DNA of 64,000 nucleotides from JACCQS01 sp963766765 (GCA_963766765.1 CAVYBR010000008.1:62001-126000), one strand, 5' to 3'. Positions 17,279 to 25,625 are shown, counted from the stretch's first letter. The notes: generated from the letters alone by a model not told the origin. Numbers and translations are program-made.

Positions 17279-18952
17279 TCAATCCCCTGCGACGGGTGCG
17301 GCGTCAGTGACAGTGGAGCCGACGTGAGACGTGCCACCGCGCAGCCGGAACCGTTGCAGCTTGCCCGTGTTGGTGCGCGGGAGTTCGGTCACGAACTGGA
17401 TCCGGCGCGGGTATTTGTACGGAGCGATCGTGGCTTTGACGTGGTCCTGGAGTTCCTTGGCCTTCGGCTCATCGGCCGAGACCCCGTCGCGGAGCACGAC
17501 GTAGGCGGTGACCAGCATGGTGCGTTCGGCATCGGGTAAGCCGACCACGCCGCACTCCAGCACGTCCGCGTGGCCCAGTAGCGCGGCCTCGACCTCGGGT
17601 CCGGCAATGTTGTATCCCGCGGAGATGATCATGTCGTCGGAGCGCGCCTGGTACCAGAAGTAGCCCTCCTCATCCCGGGTGTAGGTGTCGCCGGTGAGAT
17701 TCCAGCCGTTCTGCACATACGTCGCCTGGCGGTCGTCGGCGAGATACCGACAGCCCGTTGGTCCCTTGACGGCCAACCGGCCGAGCTCATGTGCCCCGAC
17801 CTCTTTCCCGTCGTCGTCCAGCACCGCGCCGATGTAGCCGGGCACGGCCAGTCCGGTAGATCCGGCGCGAATCTCGTCGTCCGCGCTGGCGATGAAGATG
17901 TGCAGCATCTCGGTCGACCCGATGCCGTCGATGATCTTGAGCCCGGTGGCAGCCTCGAAAGCGTCAAAGACCGCCTTGGGCAGTGTCTCGCCAGCCGACA
18001 CACAGCGCCGGAGACTGGCCAGAAGCTTCGGGTCAGGGAGCGCGGCCAAGGCGCGATAGGCCGTGGGGGCGGTGAAAAGCACGCTCACTCCGTGCGTGGA
18101 GATGTGTTTCGCGAGCTCTTCGGGGCTGGCGCGTTCGACGAGCAGGATCGAAGCACCCACCGAGAGCGGGAACAGCACGGTCCCGCCGAGCCCGTAGGTG
18201 AATGCCAGCGGCGGCGTTCCGGTGAAGACATCGTCGGTTCGCGGCTTCAAGACGTGCAGGCCGAACGTGTCGCAGGTGGCCAGCAGGTCCCGGTGGAAGT
18301 GCATGGTCGCCTTGGGCCGACCGGTCGTGCCTGACGTGAACGCGAGGATCGCGACATCGTCGGCGGCGGTGCGTACTGCGTCGTACGTGGTCGGCTTGCC
18401 GGCAGCGCGGGCGCTCAGGTCTTCGGGGGAGTCACCGCCGTACGGAACGGTGATCAGCTCGGGTAGGCCGGCGGCTTCGAGGTCCTCGAGGAACCGGTGG
18501 TCACAGAGCGCGAACTGCACCTTGGCGATCTCGCCCACGACCGCAATCTCGCCGGAGCGCAGCAGCGACATGGTGCTGACGACGACCGCGCCGGCCTGCA
18601 GCGCACCGAGCCAGCTCACCACCAGCCAGGGGTTGTTCGGCCCGCGGAGCAGCACCCGGTTTCCTGGCACAACGCCCAGATCATCGGTCAGTACGTGGGC
18701 AACCTGCGCGGCGCGATCGCGTACCTCGCCGTAGGTCCAGTTCGTACCGTCCGGCGCGAGCAGGCACGGTCGGTCCACGCCGCCGGCGGCGATGCCGCGC
18801 TCCAGCAGGGCGCTGGCCGCGTTGAGCTGGTCGGGATAGGCGAGCTCAGGCAGATCGAAGATGAGCTCGGGCCACTGGTCGACCGGCGGCAGGTTGTCCC
18901 GCGCGAAAGTGTCGACGTGCGCCGAGGCGGATGCCCGTTCATCTGGGTGCAA
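17279..18952 (-). CDS. Aryl-CoA ligase, 2-aminobenzoate-CoA ligase-like
   Basis: 557 residues of the ANL superfamily. Phosphate-binding loop LAFTSGTTGRPKATMHFH, GIGSTEMLHIFIASADDEIRAGSTG (benzoate-CoA-ligase-type A5 region), YQARSDDMIISAGYNIAG (A8) and PRTNTGKLQRF with the C-terminal catalytic lysine. Forms an acyl-adenylate, then the aryl-CoA. It shares an operon with the aryl-CoA monooxygenase/reductase, which argues for anthranilate or salicylate rather than benzoate. Start is TTG with GAGTCCCCT upstream; no closer ATG fits the family N-terminus. Confidence 0.9.
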   Translation of the reverse strand: MHPDERASASAHVDTFARDNLPPVDQWPELIFDLPELAYPDQLNAASALLERGIAAGGVDRPCLLAPDGTNWTYGEVRDRAAQVAHVLTDDLGVVPGNRVLLRGPNNPWLVVSWLGALQAGAVVVSTMSLLRSGEIAVVGEIAKVQFALCDHRFLEDLEAAGLPELITVPYGGDSPEDLSARAAGKPTTYDAVRTAADDVAILAFTSGTTGRPKATMHFHRDLLATCDTFGLHVLKPRTDDVFTGTPPLAFTYGLGGTVLFPLSVGASILLVERASPEELAKHISTHGVSVLFTAPTAYRALAALPDPKLLASLRRCVSAGETLPKAVFDAFEAATGLKIIDGIGSTEMLHIFIASADDEIRAGSTGLAVPGYIGAVLDDDGKEVGAHELGRLAVKGPTGCRYLADDRQATYVQNGWNLTGDTYTRDEEGYFWYQARSDDMIISAGYNIAGPEVEAALLGHADVLECGVVGLPDAERTMLVTAYVVLRDGVSADEPKAKELQDHVKATIAPYKYPRRIQFVTELPRTNTGKLQRFRLRGGTSHVGSTVTDAAPVAGD

Positions 18953-19062
18953 GGGGACTCCTTTGCTCTGCCAGTGCCTGCCCAGTATGTCCCGACGCCC
19001 AGCGCGTCAGGTAGAGCGTGGCGGAGGCCGAGGCTGCGCTCGTGGATGGCAACCCAACCCTC

Positions 19063-19084
19063 GGCGGTTTCTGCAGAAACCGCC
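19063..19084. repeat. Family-A palindrome between ABC exporter and CoA ligase
   Basis: 22-bp core GGCGGTTTCTG plus its exact complement; the outer flank differs from other copies (TC on the left, AG on the right). It lies in the 158-bp gap between the ABC exporter end (19111) and the ligase start (18952), both on the minus strand. Confidence 0.9.
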
Positions 19085-19110
19085 AGATGGGGCGCGCGCG
19101 CACTCGGAGC

Positions 19111-20907
19111 TCAAGCGAGGAGTTGGTGGGTGGCCAGCTCTCGGTAGAGCCCGTCGGTCTGGAGCAACGCCTGATGCGTCCCGACGGCACTGACCCGGCC
19201 GCCCTCGAGCACGACGATGCGGTCCGAGTCGGCAACCGTGGACAGCCGATGCGCGACAACCAGGACCGTGCGGTCGGCGGCGATCCGGTTCAGGGTCTCG
19301 CGGAGCACCTGTTCGGTGACGGAGTCGACGCTGGAAGTGGGCTCGTCGAGCAGGATGATCTCCGGATCGGTCAGCATCATCCGGGCCCAGGCCAGCCGCT
19401 GCCGCTGACCGCCCGACAGCAGGACCCCGTCGTCACCGACCGGCGCCTCGAGCCCGAGCGGGCTGCGCTGCACGATGTCCGACAAGCCGACGAGCTCGAG
19501 AGATCGCAGCATCTGCTCGTCAGTGGCTTCCGGGGCGCCGAGCCGTACGTTGTCGGCGATGGTCCCGGCCAGGACCGGCGCCTCCTGCTCGACGTACCCG
19601 ATCCGCTCGCGCAGGCGCTCGCGTGGAATCTCCCGGATGTCGACGCCGTCGATCCGGAGCGTCCCGCCGGTTGGGTCGTAGAACCGCTCGATGAGCGCCA
19701 GTGCGGTGGACTTTCCCGCGCCGGACGATCCCACCAGCGCGGTGCGCATTCCGCGCTCCACGGCGAAGCTGACGCCGTCCAGCACCGGCGGTCCCGTCTC
19801 GTACCCGAAGCCAACGCCGTCGAACTCGATGACCGGTGTTCCCGACGGCGGCGGGGCTGGTACGGCGGATGGCGTACGGGCGAAGGCGTGCTCGTCGGCG
19901 TCTTCGGAAGGGAGGTCGAGCACCTCGGTCATCCGGTCGAATGCCGCCATCCCGGTCTGGATCGCCGTGAAAGCCTGGAAGGCCTGCGCCAGCGGGAGGA
20001 CAAGCGCGAACAGGTAGAGCAGGAACGCGACGAACTGGCCGAGAGTGATTGCCCCGCTTGCTACTCGGAAGCCACCGACGGCGAGTACGGCGATGAACGA
20101 CCCCTGCATCGCGAGATTCAGGATCGGGTTGACGAATGACTGCAGTGCGGCCATCCGTACCCCGGCGACGTAGGCCTGGTGCGCTGCCTCGCCGACCCGC
20201 CGGCTCTCACGCTCGGTCGCGCCGCTCGCCCGCAGGGTGCGGATGGAGGACAGCGCGCGCTCGGTAGCCGCGGTCATGTCCCCGACGCTCTCCTGAGCGC
20301 GCAGGCTTGCCCCGCGCATCGCTCGCCCGACAACGGCGATGGCCGCACCGCCGACCGCGACGGCGGCCAGCGTGATCAGCAACAGGACCACGTCGACGAT
20401 GGCCATCAAGACGATCGCGCCGAGGCAGACCAGGACCGAACTCACGATGTCGAACAGACCCGAGGTGACGACGGAGCGCAGGAGTGTCGTGTCGGCGCCG
20501 ACCCGCGAGATCAGGTCACCGATCCGCCGGCGATCGTACTCGACGATCGGGAGCCGCAGCAGATGTCCGATCAGGGTTCGTCGGGCGCGCAGTACGACAC
20601 CCTCTGCGGTCCGCTGCAGCAGATACGACTGGACGGCGCCGAACACCGAATCGCCGAGCGCCGCCACAACCAGCAGGAGGACGAGCCCGTTCAGCGGGCC
20701 CCCGGTGCTGACCCGGTCGATCAGTGCCTGCACCAGCAGTGGCTGCACCAGGATCAGGAGCGCCCCGACGATGGAGATGAGGGTGATCGCGATCAGCGTG
20801 GTCCGGTGCTCGCGCAGGTACGGCAGGAACGCGTTGATCGAGCCGACCGGTCTGGCTTGGGGCGACGCCGTTGGTCTGACGTCCGTGCTGGCGCCGGGAT
20901 CGGTCAT
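19111..20907 (-). CDS. ABC exporter, fused permease and ATPase (multidrug/lipid type)
   Basis: 598 residues: six-helix type-I exporter domain from about residue 35 to 325, then an ATPase domain with GSSGAGKST (Walker A), LSGGQRQRLAWARM signature, IILLDEPTSSVD (Walker B) and VAHRLSTV switch His. A single half-transporter, so it should work as a homodimer. The frame is open 123 bp upstream, but ATG 20907 directly follows a promoter-like element (-35 TTGACG, -10 TAAGCT, eight bases before ATG), so a leaderless start is likely. Flanked by the aryl-CoA genes and by RidA. Substrate unknown. Confidence 0.9.
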   Translation of the reverse strand: MTDPGASTDVRPTASPQARPVGSINAFLPYLREHRTTLIAITLISIVGALLILVQPLLVQALIDRVSTGGPLNGLVLLLVVAALGDSVFGAVQSYLLQRTAEGVVLRARRTLIGHLLRLPIVEYDRRRIGDLISRVGADTTLLRSVVTSGLFDIVSSVLVCLGAIVLMAIVDVVLLLITLAAVAVGGAAIAVVGRAMRGASLRAQESVGDMTAATERALSSIRTLRASGATERESRRVGEAAHQAYVAGVRMAALQSFVNPILNLAMQGSFIAVLAVGGFRVASGAITLGQFVAFLLYLFALVLPLAQAFQAFTAIQTGMAAFDRMTEVLDLPSEDADEHAFARTPSAVPAPPPSGTPVIEFDGVGFGYETGPPVLDGVSFAVERGMRTALVGSSGAGKSTALALIERFYDPTGGTLRIDGVDIREIPRERLRERIGYVEQEAPVLAGTIADNVRLGAPEATDEQMLRSLELVGLSDIVQRSPLGLEAPVGDDGVLLSGGQRQRLAWARMMLTDPEIILLDEPTSSVDSVTEQVLRETLNRIAADRTVLVVAHRLSTVADSDRIVVLEGGRVSAVGTHQALLQTDGLYRELATHQLLA

Positions 20908-20910
20908 GCT

Positions 20911-20955
20911 CGTCAGCTTATGTTGACGTTCGCGGGTCGTCAACAAATGCTGACG
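20911..20955 (-). promoter_or_regulatory. Palindromic operator over a leaderless promoter for the ABC exporter
   Basis: Two 18-bp sites, CGTCAGCTTATGTTGACG (20911-20928) and CGTCAACAAATGCTGACG (20938-20955), are inverted with 16 of 18 bases matching and 9 bp apart. Each is itself a CGTCA...TGACG palindrome. On the minus strand they contain -35-like TTGACG and -10-like TAAGCT with a 17-bp spacer, the latter seven bases before the ATG. A dimeric repressor bound here would cover the promoter; the regulator gene is not evident nearby. Confidence 0.65.
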
Positions 20956-20972
20956 ACCCTCGGTCGGTCTCG

Positions 20973-21437
20973 CTAGCTGGGCGGGATCGCAGCCATCCCC
21001 TGAATCTCGACGAGTGCCGCGTCGTCCCACAGGCGGGCGATCCCGATGCCGGCCATCGCCGGATAGTCGGTACCGATGAGCCGCCGCCAGACAGCTCCGA
21101 TTTCGCGACCGTGCGACTTGTAGTCCGCCAGGTCCACCGCGTAGATCGTCAAACTGGTCAGGTGCTCGGGCTCGCCTCCCGCGGCGCGGAGCGCGGTCAG
21201 GAGATTGCCCAGCGCTTGCTCGAACTGCGCCACGACATCACCGGCACCAATGATCTGTCCCTCTGAATTCATGGCGGTCTGGCCGGCGAGGAAGACGATC
21301 CGGCAACCCGGCTGTGCGACGACCGCATGCGAGAAGCCGGAAGGTCTTGCCAGGTCCGGAGGGTTGACCCGCTGACTCCGGTTGGCCTTGGCTGCGGTGA
21401 CCTTCGCGACCGCCTCAGACCACACGTTGCCCGTCAC
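20973..21437 (-). CDS. RidA/YjgF/UK114 family protein
   Basis: 154 residues. After about 25 N-terminal residues that may not belong to the domain, the RidA fold appears: GFSHAVVAQPGCRIVFLAGQTA, VVAQFEQALGNLLTALRAAGG, LTIYAVDLADY and a C-terminal LVEIQGMAAI where the late Glu is typical. The canonical active-site Arg position appears as W/RRLIGTDYPA upstream of that segment. RidA proteins hydrolyse reactive enamines/imines; members near aminobenzoyl-CoA genes could release ammonia from the dearomatised product. The later start region (GTG near residue 13) cannot be excluded. Confidence 0.85.
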   Translation of the reverse strand: MTGNVWSEAVAKVTAAKANRSQRVNPPDLARPSGFSHAVVAQPGCRIVFLAGQTAMNSEGQIIGAGDVVAQFEQALGNLLTALRAAGGEPEHLTSLTIYAVDLADYKSHGREIGAVWRRLIGTDYPAMAGIGIARLWDDAALVEIQGMAAIPPS

Positions 21438-21453
21438 GCCACGCCCCCGTTCG

Positions 21454-21507
21454 CCTGAGGGTGGCCCTGAGTCGAATGATTCGACTGAGGGCCACCCTGA
21501 GTCAGGG
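21454..21507. repeat. Family-C palindromic repeat
   Basis: CTGAGGGTGGCCCTGAG, spacer TCGAATGATTCGA, then the complementary CTGAGGGCCACCCTGAG; a near-perfect nested palindrome filling the gap between the RidA and SDR genes, both on the minus strand. Confidence 0.88.
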
Positions 21508-21519
21508 TAGGAGTTGCGG

Positions 21520-22281
21520 TCATGACTGGATCGCGCCGCCGTCGACTTCGATCCCCTGTCCGCTGACCGAGGGGCTGTCCACGAGGAACTGAACGGCCGT
21601 GGCCACTTCCTCGACGGTGATCAGGCGGCCGGTGGGCTGCTGGTTGGCGAAGTAGGCCCGTACGGATGTCTCGTCCCGACCGGTCTTGGCGATGACGTTG
21701 GCGACCGAGGCATCGGTCATGGGCGTGTCGACGTACCCGGGGCAGACTGCGTTGACCGTGATGCCGGTCTTGGCGAGCTCGGCTGCGACCGACCGCACGA
21801 GGCCAAGAACGCCGTGCTTGCTTGCGGTGTAGGCAGCTATGAGCGGCTCTCCTCGTTTGGCCGCAGCCGAGGCGATGACGACGATCCGGCCGTATCCGCG
21901 CTCCTTCATGCCGGGGACGACGCGTCGGATGCAGCGGAAGGGGGCGGTGAGGTTGAGGTCGAGGATGCGCGCCCAGTCTTCGTCGGATGTCTTGTGCACC
22001 GGGGCGGACATCGCGGCGCCGGCGTTGGCGACGAGGACATCGATGCCGCCGAAGACGTCCTCGACCTCGGCAAAGAGCCGGTCGACGGCGCCGGGCTCGG
22101 TCAGGTCGGTCGGGATGGTCAGGGTCTTGCCGGGGAGCGTCGTCGCGACTGCGTCGAGTTCGTCGGCGCTGCGGGCGGTGAGCGCGACCCGGTGCCCCGA
22201 GGCTGACAGCCGCGCGGCCGCTGCGGCGCCGATGCCCCGGCCGCCCCCGGTGATCAGAGCCACTGGCGAATCGTCAGACAT
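21520..22281 (-). CDS. SDR family dehydrogenase, probable 3-hydroxyacyl-CoA dehydrogenase
   Basis: 253 residues, classical short-chain dehydrogenase. Cofactor motif TGGGRGIG at the N-terminus, VANAGAAMSAP, catalytic Ser in VVIASAAA, catalytic Tyr/Lys in AYTASKHGV, and PGYVDTPM after the active site; C-terminal GQGIEVDGGAIQS. Arg in TARSAD after beta-2 suggests NADP preference. The neighbouring hydratase and aryl-CoA enzymes make a beta-oxidation-like dehydrogenase step plausible. First gene of the minus-strand run, divergent from the hydratase. Confidence 0.9.
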   Translation of the reverse strand: MSDDSPVALITGGGRGIGAAAAARLSASGHRVALTARSADELDAVATTLPGKTLTIPTDLTEPGAVDRLFAEVEDVFGGIDVLVANAGAAMSAPVHKTSDEDWARILDLNLTAPFRCIRRVVPGMKERGYGRIVVIASAAAKRGEPLIAAYTASKHGVLGLVRSVAAELAKTGITVNAVCPGYVDTPMTDASVANVIAKTGRDETSVRAYFANQQPTGRLITVEEVATAVQFLVDSPSVSGQGIEVDGGAIQS

Positions 22282-22316
22282 GTCCTGACCGTAGCGCCGG
22301 CGGCGATTCTCTCCGT

Positions 22317-22363
22317 GTGAAGGACGCCCCGTACCTGACCTATTGGTACAAGGCGTCCTTCAC
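22317..22363. repeat. Long inverted repeat between divergent SDR and hydratase genes
   Basis: GTGAAGGACGCC (22317-22328) pairs perfectly with GGCGTCCTTCAC (22352-22363), and inner GTACC/GGTAC arms (22331-22335, 22345-22349) extend the pairing. It lies centrally in the 128-bp divergent space. It may be a shared operator for the two transcription units or another mobile palindrome; there is no other copy in the window to decide. Confidence 0.75.
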
Positions 22364-22409
22364 TCAGTTGGGCAGAGCCCAGAAGGCGTGACGGATTAGG
22401 GTCGGGCTT

Positions 22410-23210
22410 GTGATCAGGCCCGAGGAATTCACCGACGTCATCTACCGGGTCGAGGACGCCGGCTTCGCCGTACTCACGATCAACCGGCCAGAGCGGATGA
22501 ACAGCTTCACCGGCCGTACCGTCGACGAACTGATCAGCGGCTTCAAGCACGCTTGGGTGGACAAGACGGTTGCGGCAGTCGTGCTGACCGGCGCCGGGGA
22601 ACGGGCGTTCTGCACGGGCGGGGACGTCAAGCTTCGGGCCGAGACCGGCGGGTACGGCGAGACCGAGTGGGGCAGCTTCGAGATCGAGCGCTTGCACCGG
22701 ATCATCCGCGAGATCCCAAAGCCGGTCATCGCCGCGGTCAACGGCGCAGCGGTTGGCGGCGGCCACGTCCTGCACGTCCTCTGCGACCTGTCGATCGCCG
22801 CGGAGCACGCCCGCTTCGGTCAGACCGGTCCAAAGGTCGGCTCGTTCGATGCCGGGTTCGGATCCGCTTATCTGGCAAGGGTTGTGGGCGAGAAGCGGGC
22901 TCGGCAGATCTGGTTCCTACTCGAGCTTTTCGACGCGGAAACCGCCGAACGCTGGGGGTTGGTCAACGAGGTCGTACCTGCCGATGAGCTCATGGCCAAA
23001 GCGGCCGAGTACGCCACCAAGATCGGTTCGTACTCCCCGACCGCCCTGAAATTCCTCAAGCACTCGTTCAATGCCGACACCGAGCACATCGGGGCGATCG
23101 GCGCCCTGGCCTTCGACGGGCTGAATCTGTACACGGAAACCGAAGAGAGCAAGGAAGGGGCGGCCTCCTTCGCGGAGAAGCGGCCACCGGACTTCAGCCC
23201 GTATCGCTGA
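22410..23210 (+). CDS. MenB-like enoyl-CoA hydratase/isomerase family protein
   Basis: 266 residues of the crotonase fold: LTINRPERMNSFT, the CoA/oxyanion motif FCTGGDVKLRAE, PVIAAVNGAAVGGGHVLHVLCD, and a MenB-type QTGPKVGSFDAGFGSAYLAR followed by the late KRPPDFSPY tail. The resemblance to dihydroxynaphthoyl-CoA synthase is clear, but no other menaquinone genes are here. Neighbouring aryl-CoA genes suggest a role in hydrating or opening the ring of a dearomatised CoA ester. GTG start; divergent from the SDR gene across an inverted repeat. Confidence 0.88.
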   Translation: MIRPEEFTDVIYRVEDAGFAVLTINRPERMNSFTGRTVDELISGFKHAWVDKTVAAVVLTGAGERAFCTGGDVKLRAETGGYGETEWGSFEIERLHRIIREIPKPVIAAVNGAAVGGGHVLHVLCDLSIAAEHARFGQTGPKVGSFDAGFGSAYLARVVGEKRARQIWFLLELFDAETAERWGLVNEVVPADELMAKAAEYATKIGSYSPTALKFLKHSFNADTEHIGAIGALAFDGLNLYTETEESKEGAASFAEKRPPDFSPYR

Positions 23211-23219
23211 AAGGCGGGG

Positions 23220-23627
23220 TCAGGCGGCGATCCGCTCGAGAACCACTACCGGGATCTCGCGGTCGGTCTTGGTCTGGTACTCGTCGTACTTCGGCCAGTG
23301 CTTGAGCATCTCGGCCCAGAGTTCGTCACGCTCCTCGCCGATCGCGGTACGGGCGCGCGCGGGGAAGCGATCGCCGCGCACCTGCACCTCTACCTCGGGG
23401 TTGTCGCGGAGGTTGAGATACCAAGCAGGGTGTGTCGGCGCTCCGCCCTTGGAGGCCACGATCACTGGGCTGTCGCCGGCCACGCCATAGATGAGGGCCT
23501 TCTCGCGCTTCTCACCGGTCTTGCGTCCTGTCGTGGTCAGGATCAGGGCCTGGGTCCCGTTCCAGTCGTGGCCGATCTCGCCGTCGGTCTCTTGGTATTT
23601 GGCTACGTGTTCGTCGCCGTAAAGCAT
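23220..23627 (-). CDS. Deazaflavin (F420)-dependent nitroreductase family protein
   Basis: 135 residues of the Ddn-type split-barrel family. Conserved LILTTTGRKTGEKRE, then SKGGAPTHPAWYLNLRDNPEVEVQV, the F420-binding stretch. These enzymes use reduced F420 to reduce quinones or nitro compounds and are largely limited to actinobacteria, which supports an F420-making host. Isolated gene, convergent with the hydratase. Confidence 0.92.
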   Translation of the reverse strand: MLYGDEHVAKYQETDGEIGHDWNGTQALILTTTGRKTGEKREKALIYGVAGDSPVIVASKGGAPTHPAWYLNLRDNPEVEVQVRGDRFPARARTAIGEERDELWAEMLKHWPKYDEYQTKTDREIPVVVLERIAA

Positions 23628-23736
23628 GGGTACGGCTGTCCTTTCGATCTCGAGCGTCCCGGACTGCGGTGTTCGGGACTCGATACGTATAAGGCCCGAA
23701 CCGGCACCAGAATTCCCGTGCGGCCGAGCGTCGGCC

Positions 23737-24648
23737 CTACTCGCAGCCGGGATCTCCGGGCAGGTAGGGGCGGAAGACCAGGCGGGCCGGGGGATCGGAC
23801 CCGATCACCCACGGAGTCAGCTCGTTGGCCGCGGCAAGGGCGTCGAGAAGGATCGGGACCTCGGATCCCGTGACGACGACACACGAGGCCCCGCCGGGCT
23901 CCGAGCCGGTCGGCGGCTGCGGCGCAGTCGCGATCGGCCATATCTGCGGCGATTGCTCGAGTTCTGGTTCGCCCGCGGGGGCACCTTCAGCGGGGCCAAG
24001 CCGGAAGACGACGACTCCGTCCGGTTCGTAACCCCCACTGGCGCTTCCGACCGACGCTTGGGCGGCGTCAACGAAGCCCTGCAGCGCTGCCCGGGCGGCA
24101 ATCTGTGGCTCGCTGAGTCCCGAGGACGGGTCGGCTGGGAAGCCGAGTGCGTACGCGGATTGCGTCACAGTCCGGCCGTTGGCCCTGATGGTCACCGTCG
24201 TGTACGGCATGTCGGTGACACCCGGCTCGCCGAAGTCGAGCTCCTCGCCCAGCAGGCCGGCGGTCTGCGCGGAGTTGAGCAGTTCCTGGATCTGTCCCTC
24301 GCTCAGCGTTGTCGACTGCAACCGGGCGATGGCCGGTCCGGGGTAGATCGCGATCGTCACTCCGCCCACGATCGCGGTGCCGTCACCGAGCAGCAGGAAC
24401 TCGGGGACGTTGCGCAGATTGAACTCGATGGGTACGAAGCCACCGCCGGAGGTGATGGACACGATGACGTCCGCGGTCCCCGCCAGGTGGTCGTTCAGCG
24501 GGGCGTTCGTGCTGCCTCCATTGCCGCCATCTCCTTGGAAGACGCTTGCGCAGCCGGACAGCAACAGCGCCGAGATGAGCGCGCCGAGCGGAAATCTCGC
24601 CGGGCGGGGCAGCAGACTGCGGGTCCCACGCTTTGGGCTATGGGTCAT
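23737..24648 (-). CDS. Putative lipoprotein, paralogue of the gene immediately upstream
   Basis: 303 residues. Signal peptide with basic N-terminus and lipobox LLSGC, then a Gly/Asn-rich linker and a domain with ITSGGGFVPIEFNLRN, LLGDGTAIVGG and GEPGVTDMPYTTV. It ends RPYLPGDPGCE. No family recognised beyond clear homology to the upstream gene (24645-25538). Expected to sit on the outer face of the membrane. Its start overlaps the paralogue's stop (ATGA), so this is a tandem duplication in one operon. Confidence 0.8.
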   Translation of the reverse strand: MTHSPKRGTRSLLPRPARFPLGALISALLLSGCASVFQGDGGNGGSTNAPLNDHLAGTADVIVSITSGGGFVPIEFNLRNVPEFLLLGDGTAIVGGVTIAIYPGPAIARLQSTTLSEGQIQELLNSAQTAGLLGEELDFGEPGVTDMPYTTVTIRANGRTVTQSAYALGFPADPSSGLSEPQIAARAALQGFVDAAQASVGSASGGYEPDGVVVFRLGPAEGAPAGEPELEQSPQIWPIATAPQPPTGSEPGGASCVVVTGSEVPILLDALAAANELTPWVIGSDPPARLVFRPYLPGDPGCE

Positions 24649-25538
24649 TGGTCACATCCGGGATCGCCGGGCAGGAGCGGGCGGAAGACGAAGTACGCCG
24701 GGGGTTCTGCGCCGACCAACCACGGCGTGAGCTCATTCGCCGCTTGCAACGCCTCATGTAATTGGGCGGCTTCGGCGCCTTCGACGACCACGCAGCTCCT
24801 CGGGCTCTCGGAATACGGCGGGGGGACTGTCGTGATCGGCCAGGCAAGGGGTTCCTGCTCGAGTTCGGGATCGGCGCCGTTCTCCGCGGTGTCCAACCGG
24901 AAGACGGCAATCGCCGTCGGTACGTACGACTCGGCCGCCTCCTCCACTGTCGCGTGCGCTGCATCGATGAAGCCTTGCAGGGCCTCGCGGGCGGCGACCT
25001 CGTCCTCGCTGAGTCCGGCTGCCGGGTCATCGCTGAACCCGAGCGCATACGCCTGTTGTTCCATGGTCTGATCGGCGACCGTGATGCTGACGGTCGTGTA
25101 CGGCATGTCAGTCACGCCGGGCTCGCCGTAATCGATCTCCTCATCGAGCAGGCCGGCCACGTCAGCGGCGGCGTAGAGGTCCTGAATCTGCTCCTCGTCG
25201 AGAGCCGTCGATTGCAGTGGATTGATCGCGGGGCCGGGATAGATTTCGATCATCGGGCCCTGGACGACCGCAGTTCCGTCGCCCAGGAGAGTGAACTCCG
25301 CTGTGTTGCGCAGATTGAACTCCACTGGCGAGTAGCCGCCGTCCGACTTGATGGACACGAGGACGTCCTCGGCCCCGGACGCGTGGTCGTATGTTGTCCC
25401 GGGCTGATCCGTCGCACCGCCGCCACTGCCGTCGCCCTCGAACACACTGGCGCAGCCGGACACAACCAGGGCAGCCAGGACGCAGGCGAGGCCAGACAAC
25501 GGGCGGCGAATGGTGCTTCTGCGGGAAGGCAGGGTCAT
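24645..25538 (-). CDS. Putative lipoprotein, tandem paralogue
   Basis: 297 residues from ATG 25538, where the signal peptide begins (MTLPSRRSTIRRPLSG, lipobox VVSGC); the longer frame to 25691 runs into the copper-operator region and is rejected. Domain features match the downstream copy: IKSDGGYSPVEFNLRN, LLGDGTAVVQG, GEPGVTDMPYTTV, and the end FRPLLPGDPGC. Function unknown. Divergent from the copper chaperone. Confidence 0.8.
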   Translation of the reverse strand: MTLPSRRSTIRRPLSGLACVLAALVVSGCASVFEGDGSGGGATDQPGTTYDHASGAEDVLVSIKSDGGYSPVEFNLRNTAEFTLLGDGTAVVQGPMIEIYPGPAINPLQSTALDEEQIQDLYAAADVAGLLDEEIDYGEPGVTDMPYTTVSITVADQTMEQQAYALGFSDDPAAGLSEDEVAAREALQGFIDAAHATVEEAAESYVPTAIAVFRLDTAENGADPELEQEPLAWPITTVPPPYSESPRSCVVVEGAEAAQLHEALQAANELTPWLVGAEPPAYFVFRPLLPGDPGCDQ

Positions 25539-25608
25539 GAGGGGAAGACGCCTCAGCCCCGGCGAAGGTTGCACCGAGATTCCCCTCCTCTGACCGCCCC
25601 ACGAACCG

Positions 25609-25625
25609 ATACCCACTGGGGGTAT
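25609..25625 (+). promoter_or_regulatory. CsoR-type copper operator and promoter upstream of copper chaperone
   Basis: ATACCCACTGGGGGTAT is the pseudo-palindrome bound by copper-sensing CsoR repressors (compare the Bacillus copZA type ATACCC...GGGGGTAT). It overlaps a -10-like TATAAAAT at 25623-25630. No csoR gene is in the window, so the repressor must act from elsewhere. Confidence 0.85.

Noticed and set aside
14940..17327. 795-codon plus-strand open frame
   Set aside because: It mirrors the fused monooxygenase/reductase on the minus strand. Composition is Arg/Asp/Val-rich shadow sequence without motifs.
22410..23210. Menaquinone-biosynthesis menB
   Set aside because: Sequence is MenB-like, but no other men genes occur nearby and the neighbours are aryl-CoA enzymes, so the gene symbol was withheld.
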